Shown here piece by piece: positions 17,443 through 25,981 of a DNA stretch of 60,452 nucleotides. Below the pieces are notes generated by a model, which was not told the DNA's origin, ran no database searches, and saw nothing but the letters and a program-made list of their open reading frames with translations. Positions within the stretch are counted from its first letter, which is position 1. Every line of letters starts with the position of its first letter. Source of the DNA: JAAZHD01 sp012510895 (GTDB lineage Bacteria > Bacillota > Clostridia > Caldicoprobacterales > DTU083); contig JBMNJC010000027.1 in assembly GCA_050951465.1 (NCBI GenBank), positions 1 through 60,452 on the forward strand, in the 5' to 3' direction. Position numbers and translations under genes: made by a program.

Positions 17443-18303
17443 ATGAGTGAGTTCAAAAAGGATTTAAAAGATTACGCAAAGTCTGTGGGCATTGACCTTA
17501 TAGGTTTTGCATCCAAAGAGAGGTTTGAAGGAGTTGTACCTGAGGAAAACCCGTTTTCAATCTTTCCGGAAGGAAAAACAGTGATTCTTTTGGGCAAAAG
17601 AATTACACGCGGCGCATTAAGAGGTGTTGAAGAAGGCACTAATTTTGGTGATTATTCTATGTTTGGTTCATCATGGCTGGATAATAATTTTAACTCCTTA
17701 ATGTGCTATGAGGTAACAAGGTACCTGGAAGACAGAGGTTATGAAGCAGTTCCTGTGTTCCCAAATCCTCCGGAATCAAAGGGAATGGGTATACCTGTTC
17801 GTGAAGGTCAGCCCGCGCCGAATGTAACCCCGGATTTCCCCTATGCTGTTGTTGCATGCGGTTTGGGCGAAATCGGCTACCACGGTGAAATACTGACCCC
17901 TGAATTCGGGCCGAGACAAAGGTGGCAGATGGTAATTACCGATGCAGAAATTGAAGAAGATCCTATTCTTGAAGAACGCATCTGTACCGATTGTGACAAA
18001 TGTGCGAAAGTCTGTCCCCTGGGTGCGATTACCGGAAGCAAAGAAGTTGAGATTTGCGGAAAAGCAATGAGAGTAGGCAATGTGGATTATAACCTCTGCA
18101 AAAAGTGCAAGAACGGTGCTTTCGCAAACAGTCTGATTAAAAACGGAAAACCGGACAGATTGGCAGCACTCTGCGTAAGGACCTGTGTCCATGAGCTTGA
18201 CGATCAGAAAAAGGTTAAGAACACCTTTGAAAGACCGTTCAGAAAAAGGGATGCCTGGGCCATTGACATATATGACAGAAGCAAATATGTCAAGTTGGAT
18301 TAA
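17443..18303 (+). CDS. RdhA/QueG-like 4Fe-4S protein, module A
   Basis: A 286-residue soluble protein of the epoxyqueuosine reductase/reductive dehalogenase superfamily (COG1600-like). It starts LKDYAKSVGIDLIGFASKERF, the usual N-terminal strand. The corrinoid-domain pattern is ACGLGEIGYHGEILTPEFGPR, followed by MVITDAEIEEDP and a 4Fe-4S motif CTDCDKCAKVCP. This matches the order GLGE-x-G, TPE-x-GPR and TD known in RdhA. A second Cys set (LCKKCKNG and CVRTC) is less regular. No Tat signal, so it acts in the cytoplasm. First of the tandem cluster; substrate unknown. Confidence 0.8.
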   Translation: MSEFKKDLKDYAKSVGIDLIGFASKERFEGVVPEENPFSIFPEGKTVILLGKRITRGALRGVEEGTNFGDYSMFGSSWLDNNFNSLMCYEVTRYLEDRGYEAVPVFPNPPESKGMGIPVREGQPAPNVTPDFPYAVVACGLGEIGYHGEILTPEFGPRQRWQMVITDAEIEEDPILEERICTDCDKCAKVCPLGAITGSKEVEICGKAMRVGNVDYNLCKKCKNGAFANSLIKNGKPDRLAALCVRTCVHELDDQKKVKNTFERPFRKRDAWAIDIYDRSKYVKLD

Positions 18304-18335
18304 GGCGGACAGACTTTGATAAGGGAGGGTCATTT

Positions 18336-19466
18336 ATGGAACTTACTTCCGCAATGATTAAGCAAAAAGCAAAGGAACTGGGAATAGACATTGTAGGCAT
18401 AGGAAGCATAGACAGATACGAAAATGCGCCGACAATGCTGAACCCCAAAACCTATTTTCCTGAAGTAAAATCAGTAATTGTTGTTGCCATGAGAATTCCC
18501 AGAGGTTCCTACAGGGGTATCGAAGAAGGTACTCATTGGCACAATTATTCCTTTTATGCATACAACAGGCTGAATACTGTTTTCAGGCCCAGACTTACAT
18601 ATGAACTGGCTTGTTTCATAGAAGATCACGGCTGGGAGGCTGTGCCCCATTACCCGGCTGTACCTGAAAGATCCCCTGCACATGCGCCTGTGGCTGAAGG
18701 CAAGGTTCCCCATGATGTTGCCTGCAGTGTAAGACTTCTGGCTGTAGGCGCAGGAGTAGGCGAAATGGGTCATTCGAAAGTGTTTTTGACCAGGGAATTC
18801 GGTCCGCGGGTCAGACTGGGCTCCATATTTACCGATGCAGAACTGGAACCGGATCCGATTATTGAACCGGGGACAATCTGCAATAAATGCGGCAGATGTG
18901 TAAGAGACTGCCCCGGAAATGCAATTCCGCCTGTCAATGATGAGGATAAAAAGATTAAAGTAAATATAGGGGGCAAGGAGATTTCCTGGGGAGATGTGCA
19001 TATGGGACGCTGTACCCTGACCCATCACGGACTTAACAATACAGTCTCTCCCTTCCTTAAAAAGGATTTCCCCAATCTGGAGTTTGATGCGGCTAACTCG
19101 GATATTACTGAGGAAGAAGCATACAGGCTTACTTATCCCATAGGCCTGGGAACATGGGGAAGCAATTTTTATGAAGAACATGGCGGAAGCATAGTAAAGT
19201 ATTATAAGTATATATTAAATCACTGCGGATATTTTGCACTATGCGGCGCCAAAGGCTGCATACGGGCCTGCATGGACAATCTGGAAAAATCCAAACGAAT
19301 TAAAAACAGATTTAAGAATAAGTTCTATCGCAAGGAATCGTGGAACATACCTGTCGAGAGAGAAGGAGAAAAAGCAGGCGTTATTAACCCTTTCAGGGAA
19401 GAAGGACTTGACAGGCTGTATCCCGGGATCAGAGACGGCGAACAGGAGAAAAGTAAATTCAAGTAG
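18336..19466 (+). CDS. RdhA/QueG-like 4Fe-4S protein, module B
   Basis: A 376-residue paralogue of the preceding gene, 32 bases downstream with AGGGAGG before the ATG. Same order of motifs: KELGIDIVGIGSIDRYENAP, GAGVGEMGHSKVFLTREFGPR, IFTDAELEPDP and CNKCGRCVRDCP. The GLGE of the family is GVGE here. A longer C-terminal part contains CGYFALCGAKGCIRAC, a likely second cluster (C-x5-C-x4-C-x3-C). Together with its neighbours it may form a multi-subunit reductase that binds a corrinoid. The cofactor is inferred from the family and not shown by the sequence. Confidence 0.78.
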   Translation: MELTSAMIKQKAKELGIDIVGIGSIDRYENAPTMLNPKTYFPEVKSVIVVAMRIPRGSYRGIEEGTHWHNYSFYAYNRLNTVFRPRLTYELACFIEDHGWEAVPHYPAVPERSPAHAPVAEGKVPHDVACSVRLLAVGAGVGEMGHSKVFLTREFGPRVRLGSIFTDAELEPDPIIEPGTICNKCGRCVRDCPGNAIPPVNDEDKKIKVNIGGKEISWGDVHMGRCTLTHHGLNNTVSPFLKKDFPNLEFDAANSDITEEEAYRLTYPIGLGTWGSNFYEEHGGSIVKYYKYILNHCGYFALCGAKGCIRACMDNLEKSKRIKNRFKNKFYRKESWNIPVEREGEKAGVINPFREEGLDRLYPGIRDGEQEKSKFK

Positions 19467-19488
19467 AGCTTTAAGAACGGAGATATTT

Positions 19489-20544
19489 ATGAGAAGTTGT
19501 TTTGATACAGTTATAGACGTTATTCACAGGGCTATAGATGAGCAAATTTTTCCATGCGCCAATATAGAGATTGGAAACAGCAAGGGCACCTTATTCCGCT
19601 ACAGTGCAGGTTACCGCCGGATAAGGCCTGATAAGCTTAAGGCAGATGAAGAGACAATATTTGATATGGCCTCAGTTACCAAAGTCATGACTGCAACAAC
19701 GGTTACCTTGATATTGGTTGAGAAGGGTATTCTTGCTCTTAGTGACAAAATGGGGCAGTTCTATGATGATATTCCCGACAGTTCCCGGGATATCACGGTA
19801 AAGCATCTGCTCACCCATACATCGGGCATACCCGGTTACCTTTCAATTGTTGGAAAAAACAGAGACAAGATTGATATGGAAATATTGTCTCTTCCACCCT
19901 CATATCCAAAAGGAACACGTGTGGATTATGCTTGTCTCGGGTTTATACTCCTGGGCAGGCTGCTTGAACGGATCACCGGAAAAAGCCTGGACAAACTGGC
20001 AAAGGATTTGATTTTTGAGCCTCTTTCGATGAAGAACACCGGTTTTTCCCCGAAGGGGGAGAATATTGCATCAACTGCATGGGATGATACTCCAATCGGT
20101 GTTGTAAATGATTACAATGCCCGTTATCTTGGGTTCCCTGTAGGCAATGCAGGTCTTTTCTCTAACCTGTCCGACTGTGCGACTTTTTGCCGCATGCTTT
20201 TAAACGGGGGGCAGCTTGACGGTAATCGTATACTATCAAAGCAAACCATTTCCAAAGCGGCAACTAATCATACACCATCAATGGATGAAGCAAGAGGGCT
20301 GGGCTTTCATATGGTGAGTCAGGGAGCCGGCCCGGTAGTTGAGTTGTTCTCAGAGGCTGCTTTCGGACATACCGGATGGACAGGCACATCAATAGTAATT
20401 GATCCATGTCTGGATCTTTATGTAGTGCTTCTTACGAACCGAACCCATTTTAATAATCATGATGCAGATAAGATGGCGCGGGCGCGCAGATTGATTCATA
20501 ATGCTGTTATATCGTCGACAGACAAATTATCCAGAGAAAGTTAG
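19489..20544 (+). CDS. Serine hydrolase of the beta-lactamase/class C esterase family
   Basis: A 351-residue hydrolase of the penicillin-binding-protein-like (beta-lactamase class C/EstB) family. The catalytic Ser-Lys is in MASVTKVMTATT (S-x-x-K), the Tyr in VDYACLGF (usually Y-x-N), and the third box is HTGWTG. LLTHTSGIPGY is a family landmark. No signal peptide, so a cytosolic esterase or amidase is likelier than antibiotic resistance. The ATG at 19489, with GGAG upstream, is chosen; a longer frame back to 19234 runs through the previous gene. Its place inside the redox cluster suggests that it prepares or opens a substrate. Confidence 0.87.
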   Translation: MRSCFDTVIDVIHRAIDEQIFPCANIEIGNSKGTLFRYSAGYRRIRPDKLKADEETIFDMASVTKVMTATTVTLILVEKGILALSDKMGQFYDDIPDSSRDITVKHLLTHTSGIPGYLSIVGKNRDKIDMEILSLPPSYPKGTRVDYACLGFILLGRLLERITGKSLDKLAKDLIFEPLSMKNTGFSPKGENIASTAWDDTPIGVVNDYNARYLGFPVGNAGLFSNLSDCATFCRMLLNGGQLDGNRILSKQTISKAATNHTPSMDEARGLGFHMVSQGAGPVVELFSEAAFGHTGWTGTSIVIDPCLDLYVVLLTNRTHFNNHDADKMARARRLIHNAVISSTDKLSRES

Positions 20545-20590
20545 ATGATTTCATTGATCTATTTTGCGGTAAAGAAAAGGGGTTATAAGA

Positions 20591-21454
20591 GTGAGCAAAA
20601 ACATAACGGAAAAAAAGGTACCCGGCTGTATTACTCAGCGTAACAGCGAGTATCGGGTAATACGTATTAAGCTGACAGCAGGAAATATTGACAGTGAACA
20701 GTTAAAAGTTATTGCAGATATTGCCAACCGTTACGGCAGAGGTTATGTTGGCACAACCTCGCGGCTGGGTATTGAAATTCCATGGGTCCCGAAGGAATTA
20801 CTGGAGGATGCGGTCCAAGAGCTTAAGGAAGCCGGTCTTACAGTGGGCAGCACCGGACCGACTGTCAGAAGCATCGTGGCCTGCAAAGGTTCTATATGCC
20901 GCTACGGCCTGGTTGATACACAGGAACTTTGCAGGCAGCTGGACAAAGCCTATTTCGGAATTTCCCAGCCTGCGAAGTTTAAGATTGGAATTACCGGTTG
21001 TCCTAACAATTGTATTAAAGTTCAGTTGAATGATCTGGCTTTTATGGGCCAATGTGTACCCGGGTATGATAAAGATAAGTGCACCAGCTGCTATGCCTGC
21101 ATTTCCGTTTGCAAGGTAAAGGCTATAGACAAGGCAGGGGAAGGCGGCATACAGATCGATCAGAACAAATGCGTAAATTGCGGCAGCTGTATCAGAGTCT
21201 GTCCGACAGAAGCCCTTGCAATAGAAGAAGAAGGTTTTGCAGTTTTTCTGGGCGGTAAATTCGGCAGGCAGTACCGGATAGGTCAGAGATTGAACCGTTT
21301 ATATTCTTTTGAAGAGGCAATTGAATTAACAGGCAGAATTTTGGAGTATAACAAGCTTAATGCAAATACCGGAGAACGATTTGGTGATATGCTGGAAAGA
21401 ACAGGATTTGAAAAGATAGAAGAGACAATAAAAACAACTAAATCTATAACATGA
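20591..21454 (+). CDS. Small sulfite/nitrite reductase-like siroheme protein with ferredoxin domain
   Basis: A 287-residue protein that joins a nitrite/sulfite reductase half-module with two 4Fe-4S ferredoxin clusters. The siroheme-cluster Cys set reads CKGSICRYGL and then GITGCPNNC (C-x4-C and C-x3-C; many relatives have C-x5-C). The ferredoxin part has CTSCYACISVCK and CVNCGSCIRVCP. The layout resembles AsrC and other small dissimilatory-type sulfite reductases. GTG start with AAAGGGG upstream. It lies between module B and the tandem protein, in the same direction, and may reduce sulfite or an organic substrate, or pass electrons to the neighbouring modules. Confidence 0.8.
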   Translation: MSKNITEKKVPGCITQRNSEYRVIRIKLTAGNIDSEQLKVIADIANRYGRGYVGTTSRLGIEIPWVPKELLEDAVQELKEAGLTVGSTGPTVRSIVACKGSICRYGLVDTQELCRQLDKAYFGISQPAKFKIGITGCPNNCIKVQLNDLAFMGQCVPGYDKDKCTSCYACISVCKVKAIDKAGEGGIQIDQNKCVNCGSCIRVCPTEALAIEEEGFAVFLGGKFGRQYRIGQRLNRLYSFEEAIELTGRILEYNKLNANTGERFGDMLERTGFEKIEETIKTTKSIT

Positions 21455-21467
21455 ATGGGGGGTTAAA

Positions 21468-23754
21468 ATGGAAATAAAATTAACAAACAAAGTAAAGAGT
21501 TATTCTTACAGCTTAGGGGCCGATTTGGTTGGCATTGCCAATATCGAAAGATACAAAAATGCACCGGTTAAAATGAGTCCGCAGGGAATTCTGCCGACTG
21601 CAAAATCTGTTATTGTATGTGCCATTCACCATCCTGATGCTGCTATCGAACTTGACGGCGAGGTTCATTCCCAGGTAATGGGGCCATATCGCATTCAGTA
21701 CATAATGAACAGCAAGCTGGATGTAATATCTTTTAAGTTAGGCAGAATGCTGGAAGACATGGTTATAAAACCATACCGATAGCAAGTTCAAATATATGGC
21801 GTTACAGGGGTTATAAAGATCTGGATGCCATATTTGCTCCAGACATCAGTCATATATACAGTGCTGTAGCAGCAGGGCTTGGAGAGCTGGGCTGGAACGG
21901 GCTCTGCCTGACACCGGAATACGGGCCGAGGAACCGTTTTATTTCTATTATTACAGAAGCGGAACTGGAGCCGGATCCCCTGTATAACGGCGAGAAGCTT
22001 TGCGATATGTGCGGCAGATGTATAGAGCACTGTCCCACAGACGCCTACCGGAAAGAGATAAACGGCGTTAAGGATGTGGTTATCGATGGAAAACATCATC
22101 GGTTCGCCAACAAAAACCTGTGGCGCTGTGCGTGGGGAGAGCATTTTGATATAGACCTGGACATTCCCATACCGGACAAAGTCGATGAAGAGGTTTTATT
22201 GGAAAATGTGCGTAAATACGGCCTGAGAGGCGGAGAAATGGGTGTGTGCTTAAAGGTTTGTCTGCCAAAACATCTGCGGGAGCCGGATCCGGATTACACT
22301 AAACTGTCAGACAGGCGGAAACGTCATACTGCAGCTCCGGATCTGCCTTTGGATCGGTCTGCCTATGATCGTGTGCTGGAAATATGCCAGACATGGGATA
22401 TGGACAGCGTACACTTTGTGTCTGCTGAAACCCTGGCAGAAAATAATATAGATATTAAGGACCATCTGCCTGACGGACAAAGTGTAATATTAATAACACA
22501 GCGATATAGTCTGCCAATAAAAGGTACAGTTAAAGAGTTCCAGGAAAAATTCCCTGATGAGTGGCGCAGCTACCTTCAGATCACAGGCTTTAATGTCGGT
22601 TATGCTGAACTGGATATCTGCAGAATAATGGAGAAGATGGGGTATTCAACTATACCTAAGACGCTCATGGATCATGAACCGGTCCGAAAGATATGCGGCG
22701 TAAAGAATGAGGGCAATACCTTTGTTAATACTGCCATGATTCTCACTCAGGCACCGGTTGCAGATAAGGCTTTTACCGGCCTGAATAAGTTCAAAGAACC
22801 GGCTGACTTAAAAGAAGAGATTATAAGAATAGCTAAGGAAAAAGGCGCAGACATGGTTGGAGTTGCCTCTGCTTCAACAATAGACTCAATAGCTGAGCAG
22901 CTTAAGGAAATCAGGAAAGATGAAGTAATAATTTCAGCTTCGGATAAGAATATAAGATTTAAACCATATGATCCCCATATAGAAGTGAAGAAACGCATTA
23001 TCAGAGATACGGCAGATTATATTGATGGAGCTAAGTCAGTTATTGTTGCAGGCCTGCATTATCCGGTAACACCTGTGGAAAGACTGGGTCAGCCTCCTGC
23101 TGAAGCAATCGGCCCATATGTATTTGCCCAATATAAAACCAATTTCCTTTTGGGGCATATTGGCTACGCAATTTGCCAGGCCCTTGAAAATCAGGGATAC
23201 AAGGCTGTTTACACATATAACCTGACAGGAGCGGGTTCGGTGGTGGGAAGCCCACGCGGATTTTTTGCCGATGCCGCATGCAATGCCCTGGAAGCGGTTG
23301 CAGCAGGCCTTGGAAGCCTGACCCTGAATGGGTCTGTCAATACAGATAAGTATGGCATTCATCAGAGATTTATAGCCATAGTTACAGATGCTGAGCTTGA
23401 TGCTGACAGCATTATAGCCGGGAAGCAGATGAATGCAGCAAATGCAGGAAATGTATCGAAGCATGCCCCACCCGGGCATTGAATGCAGATAAAGTTGTTG
23501 AGCTGGACATTGCAGGAAGCAAAATCTCGTACCTGCCGGTTGATGTTAATCGTTGCGACTGGGCAAGCAAATATGCACTGACAAATGAAGACGGCAATAA
23601 GTTTGGCGGAAATCCGACCAATATTCCCTGCCCGGATGAGATTACTCCTGAAAACCTCGCAGAGGCACTGAGGAAGCAGGATAATGTATATAAATTCCGG
23701 CCTGTGACAGGGGAAAGATGCATAGTGGATTGTCCTTTAAGGGGTCGCCGGTAA
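21468..23754 (+). pseudogene. Tandem RdhA/QueG-like protein with two modules, two 1-base frameshifts
   Basis: Two complete RdhA/QueG-like modules in one gene. Module 1: SLGADLVGIANIERYKNAP, AAGLGELGWNGLCLTPEYGPR, CDMCGRCIEHCP. A middle linker of about 190 residues follows. Module 2: KEKGADMVGVASASTI, AAGLGSLTLNGSV (a divergent GLGE motif), IVTDAELDAD, CSKCRKCIEACP. One base is missing near 21761 (ATGGTT for probable ATGGGTT) and one near 23420 (in the GGG run). With both restored the length is exactly 763 codons. As it stands the gene yields fragments 21468-21782, 22007-23482 and 23479-23754. A 14-bp-stem terminator follows. Confidence 0.78.
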
Positions 23755-23802
23755 AAGATAATCGGGATATCAGGTCATCAGAGTAAAAAATCGGGGCAAA
23801 AA

Positions 23803-23839
23803 GAGAGCTGAGCACAAATTTTTCATGTGCTCAGCTCTC
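23803..23839. terminator. Bidirectional terminator between convergent genes
   Basis: Perfect 14-bp stem GAGAGCTGAGCACA / TGTGCTCAGCTCTC with a 9-base loop. T5 flanks it on the minus strand (rubrerythrin side), and an AT-rich tail lies on the plus strand. Confidence 0.88.
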
Positions 23840-23879
23840 ATTACTATTTCAGTTATATTGGAAATAGTTTGTATATGTA

Positions 23880-24473
23880 TTAATAATTCTCAACAAACAA
23901 CTCGAAATACTCCTGGGGATGCAGGCAGGAGGGGCATACCTTCGGAGCGGATTTTCCTTTATGTATATAACCGCATTTTTGGCATATCCACTCTACCTCT
24001 TCTTCTCTCTCGAATACAATGCCTTTTTCCACATTCTCTTTAAGTTTCAAGAATCTGATTTCATGTTTTTCTTCGACATCTGCAATCTTTTTCCATGCAG
24101 CTGCAATTTCCGGGAAACCTTCCTCTTTGGCAACCTCTGCAAATGTGGGATACAGGTCGGTCCATTCTTCATTTTCACCTGCTGCAGCTGCCCTGAGGTT
24201 TTCAATTGTATCTCCAATTGCAACCGGATATGAAGCAGTAATTTCAACGGCTGTGGGAAGTTCTTCTTCTAAGCCTTCTGCCAGGAAGTTAAAGAATCGT
24301 TTTGCGTGTTGGTATTCATTTTCAGCTGTTTCCGCAAAGTATTTGGCAATTTGTCTGTAGCCTTCTTTTTCGGCTTTCTTTGCATACATCATATACCTGG
24401 ATCTTGCCTGAGATTCTCCTGCAAAGGATTTTAACAGATTTTCTCTTGTCTTTGTACCTGCTAAACTTTTCAT
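23880..24473 (-). CDS. rbr: Rubrerythrin
   Basis: Cytoplasmic non-heme di-iron peroxidase of anaerobes, reducing hydrogen peroxide with electrons from NADH through rubredoxin-like partners; 197 residues. Di-iron ligands are in the ferritin-like domain: FAGESQARSRY, ETAENEYQHAKRF and EEKHEIRF, with E-x-x-H pairs. A C-terminal rubredoxin domain has CQKCGY and CPSCLHPQEYF. AGGAGG lies before the ATG. It stands alone between the terminator and the cobalamin-uptake genes and protects oxygen-sensitive iron-sulfur and corrinoid proteins. Confidence 0.96.
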   Translation of the reverse strand: MKSLAGTKTRENLLKSFAGESQARSRYMMYAKKAEKEGYRQIAKYFAETAENEYQHAKRFFNFLAEGLEEELPTAVEITASYPVAIGDTIENLRAAAAGENEEWTDLYPTFAEVAKEEGFPEIAAAWKKIADVEEKHEIRFLKLKENVEKGIVFEREEEVEWICQKCGYIHKGKSAPKVCPSCLHPQEYFELFVENY

Positions 24474-24559
24474 TTGATAACCTCCTAAATATACTCAATA
24501 TTACTTACTAGTACTATTTATAACCTCACATTTTTAAGATTAAACATAATTTATAAAGT

Positions 24560-25063
24560 CTATATGAGATTAAACCTCATTAGCTGGCTGTCCAGAATCT
24601 TTTTCAAAGGTTTAAACAGAAGGAGGATTAAAATGAAGTTTGAAACCCCATGGATAAGATCAAAGACAAGACCGTTGACCCAATAGGCAAAACCGTATGC
24701 AGGGCCGTAGAAAAAGGATTCCGTTAACGCAAATACCATGCCGAAGAATAATCCAAACAATCCGCCCAGGACAGCATATCCATATTCCGTTTTTATCCTT
24801 TTACTGAGGAAAGATGCAACTATCACCAGCAAAGGCCATATTATAAAATAGCCCAGGACCCAGGTGGAAAACCCATATAATAAAATCTCAACAATTGAAA
24901 ACACGAGTGAAATCAGCAGGCTTCGTTTAAGGCCTAATGTGACGGCAAAGAGGATGAAGAACAAAGTAACAATTTCCACATTGGGTATAAAGCTTAAAGC
25001 CAGTTTTCCTGCGGTAGTAAGAGCGCTGAGAAGGCCAATAAGGACAATATCATGTATTTTCAT
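24560..25063 (-). CDS. ECF transporter S component, probably for cobalamin or a precursor
   Basis: A 167-residue membrane protein with about five to six spans. The first segment LLSALTTAGKLALSFIPNVEI is the family start, where substrate-specific components have an A-x-x-x-A-like helix. FFGMVFALTESFFYGP and GLVFDLIHGVSNF are typical of this family. It is the second gene behind the riboswitch, 4 bases after the DUF4430 stop, which is the main reason to propose a corrinoid. The ECF ATPases and T subunit are not in the window and must be supplied from elsewhere. Name such as cbrT not assigned because homology was not tested. Confidence 0.75.
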   Translation of the reverse strand: MKIHDIVLIGLLSALTTAGKLALSFIPNVEIVTLFFILFAVTLGLKRSLLISLVFSIVEILLYGFSTWVLGYFIIWPLLVIVASFLSKRIKTEYGYAVLGGLFGLFFGMVFALTESFFYGPAYGFAYWVNGLVFDLIHGVSNFILILLLFKPLKKILDSQLMRFNLI

Positions 25064-25067
25064 ATTA

Positions 25068-25466
25068 TCACCAGGTGGTCAGGATAAATGTATACACATC
25101 GCCGTCCTGTATAGGTGTATCATCTGTTCCCACCATTGAATCCTCACCATTGACCTGGAAAAGGAAGAATTCATTTTTGTTCTGATCGGCTTTATAATTC
25201 ATCATGCCGGCCACCATTGTTCCATATTCGCTTGATTCCAGCATGGCTCCTAATTCATCCTGCTTTTCCTTCAGCAGGTCAGTTAAAAATTCATGATCTG
25301 TCTTATAGGTAAAGGTTTCATTTATTTCTTCCGGTTCCACTATAATCTTAATAGTAACTTCTTTTGACCCCTCGGTTCCCTTTGGCGCAAGAAATGCCTG
25401 ATATCCTGCGTAAAGCAAGGCAAAAACAACTACGACGGCAACAATGGCTAAAATTTTCTTTTTCAT
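25068..25466 (-). CDS. DUF4430 (transcobalamin-like C-terminal domain) membrane-anchored protein
   Basis: A 132-residue protein with an N-terminal anchor or signal (MKKKILAIVAVVVVFALLY), no lipobox Cys, then an extracytoplasmic domain. The domain has the DUF4430 style: VTIKIIVEPEEIN, HEFLTDLLKE, EFFLFQVNGEDSMVGTDDTPIQDGDVYTFIL. DUF4430 is related to the C-terminal domain of transcobalamin-like proteins, so it could help capture corrinoids outside the cell. GGAGG precedes ATG 25466, so I prefer it to an upstream in-frame start at 25481. First gene after the riboswitch. Confidence 0.75.
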   Translation of the reverse strand: MKKKILAIVAVVVVFALLYAGYQAFLAPKGTEGSKEVTIKIIVEPEEINETFTYKTDHEFLTDLLKEKQDELGAMLESSEYGTMVAGMMNYKADQNKNEFFLFQVNGEDSMVGTDDTPIQDGDVYTFILTTW

Positions 25467-25504
25467 TTGTAAAACCTCCAATTCGTTATTTTAATCTTAA
25501 AGCA

Positions 25505-25536
25505 ACAAAAAACCCTCCAACCTGTTGTTGAAGGGG
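25505..25536 (-). terminator. Riboswitch-linked intrinsic terminator
   Basis: On the minus strand, CCCCTTCAAC, loop AACAG, GTTGGAGGG, then TTTTTT. It lies between the cobalamin aptamer and the DUF4430 start, so it is the likely expression platform that stops transcription when cobalamin is bound. Confidence 0.8.
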
Positions 25537-25650
25537 AAGCTGTTGTGCAATAAATATGCGTATGCTGTTAGTATAAGCCTTGTAAATACATAGTATTCAC
25601 CTGCATATTTCACAACACCCCCCATCCACGTGAGGTTATCGGTGTTTTCT

Positions 25651-25814
25651 GTACAGGCAGGTCTTCCGGCTTAAGCAGTTATTTTGCGGCGATTGGCCTT
25701 CCCAGTTACCCAGTGGCTGCAGCCTTAAGCTGCTATAATCGCCTTCTGCTTTTACGGCGGCGGGACCGCACAGGATTCTAACCTGTTTCCCTATTAATGC
25801 ATAAGCAACCTGTA
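25651..25814 (-). ncRNA. Cobalamin riboswitch aptamer
   Basis: Read on the minus strand, the sequence has the conserved cobalamin elements in order: opening ACAGGTTGCTTATGC, GGGAAACAGGT, CCTGTGCGGTCCCGCC, the core GCCACTGGG, and the B12 box AGCCGGAAGACCTGCCTG. The first and last stem strands TACAGG and CCTGTA pair. It sits about 185 bases before the DUF4430 gene, with a terminator between, and should repress uptake when cobalamin is plentiful. Ends are approximate. Confidence 0.93.
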
Positions 25815-25841
25815 CTTGATGCAATATTTTATTGTACTTTT

Positions 25842-25870
25842 ATCATATAGGATTCACTATCGGAAATCAA
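25842..25870 (-). promoter_or_regulatory. Promoter of the cobalamin riboswitch transcript
   Basis: Minus strand TTGATT (25870-25865), 17 bases, TATGAT (25847-25842). The transcript would start near 25835, just before the aptamer. Confidence 0.65.
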
Positions 25871-25981
25871 TAGCTGATTAGAAACTTTATATTCATACGA
25901 AAAAATTAATGTGTTATAAATTGTCAGCTATGGTGTATATAATTACAAACTGCAAATCTATAATAAGGGGGGAATTGTGTT

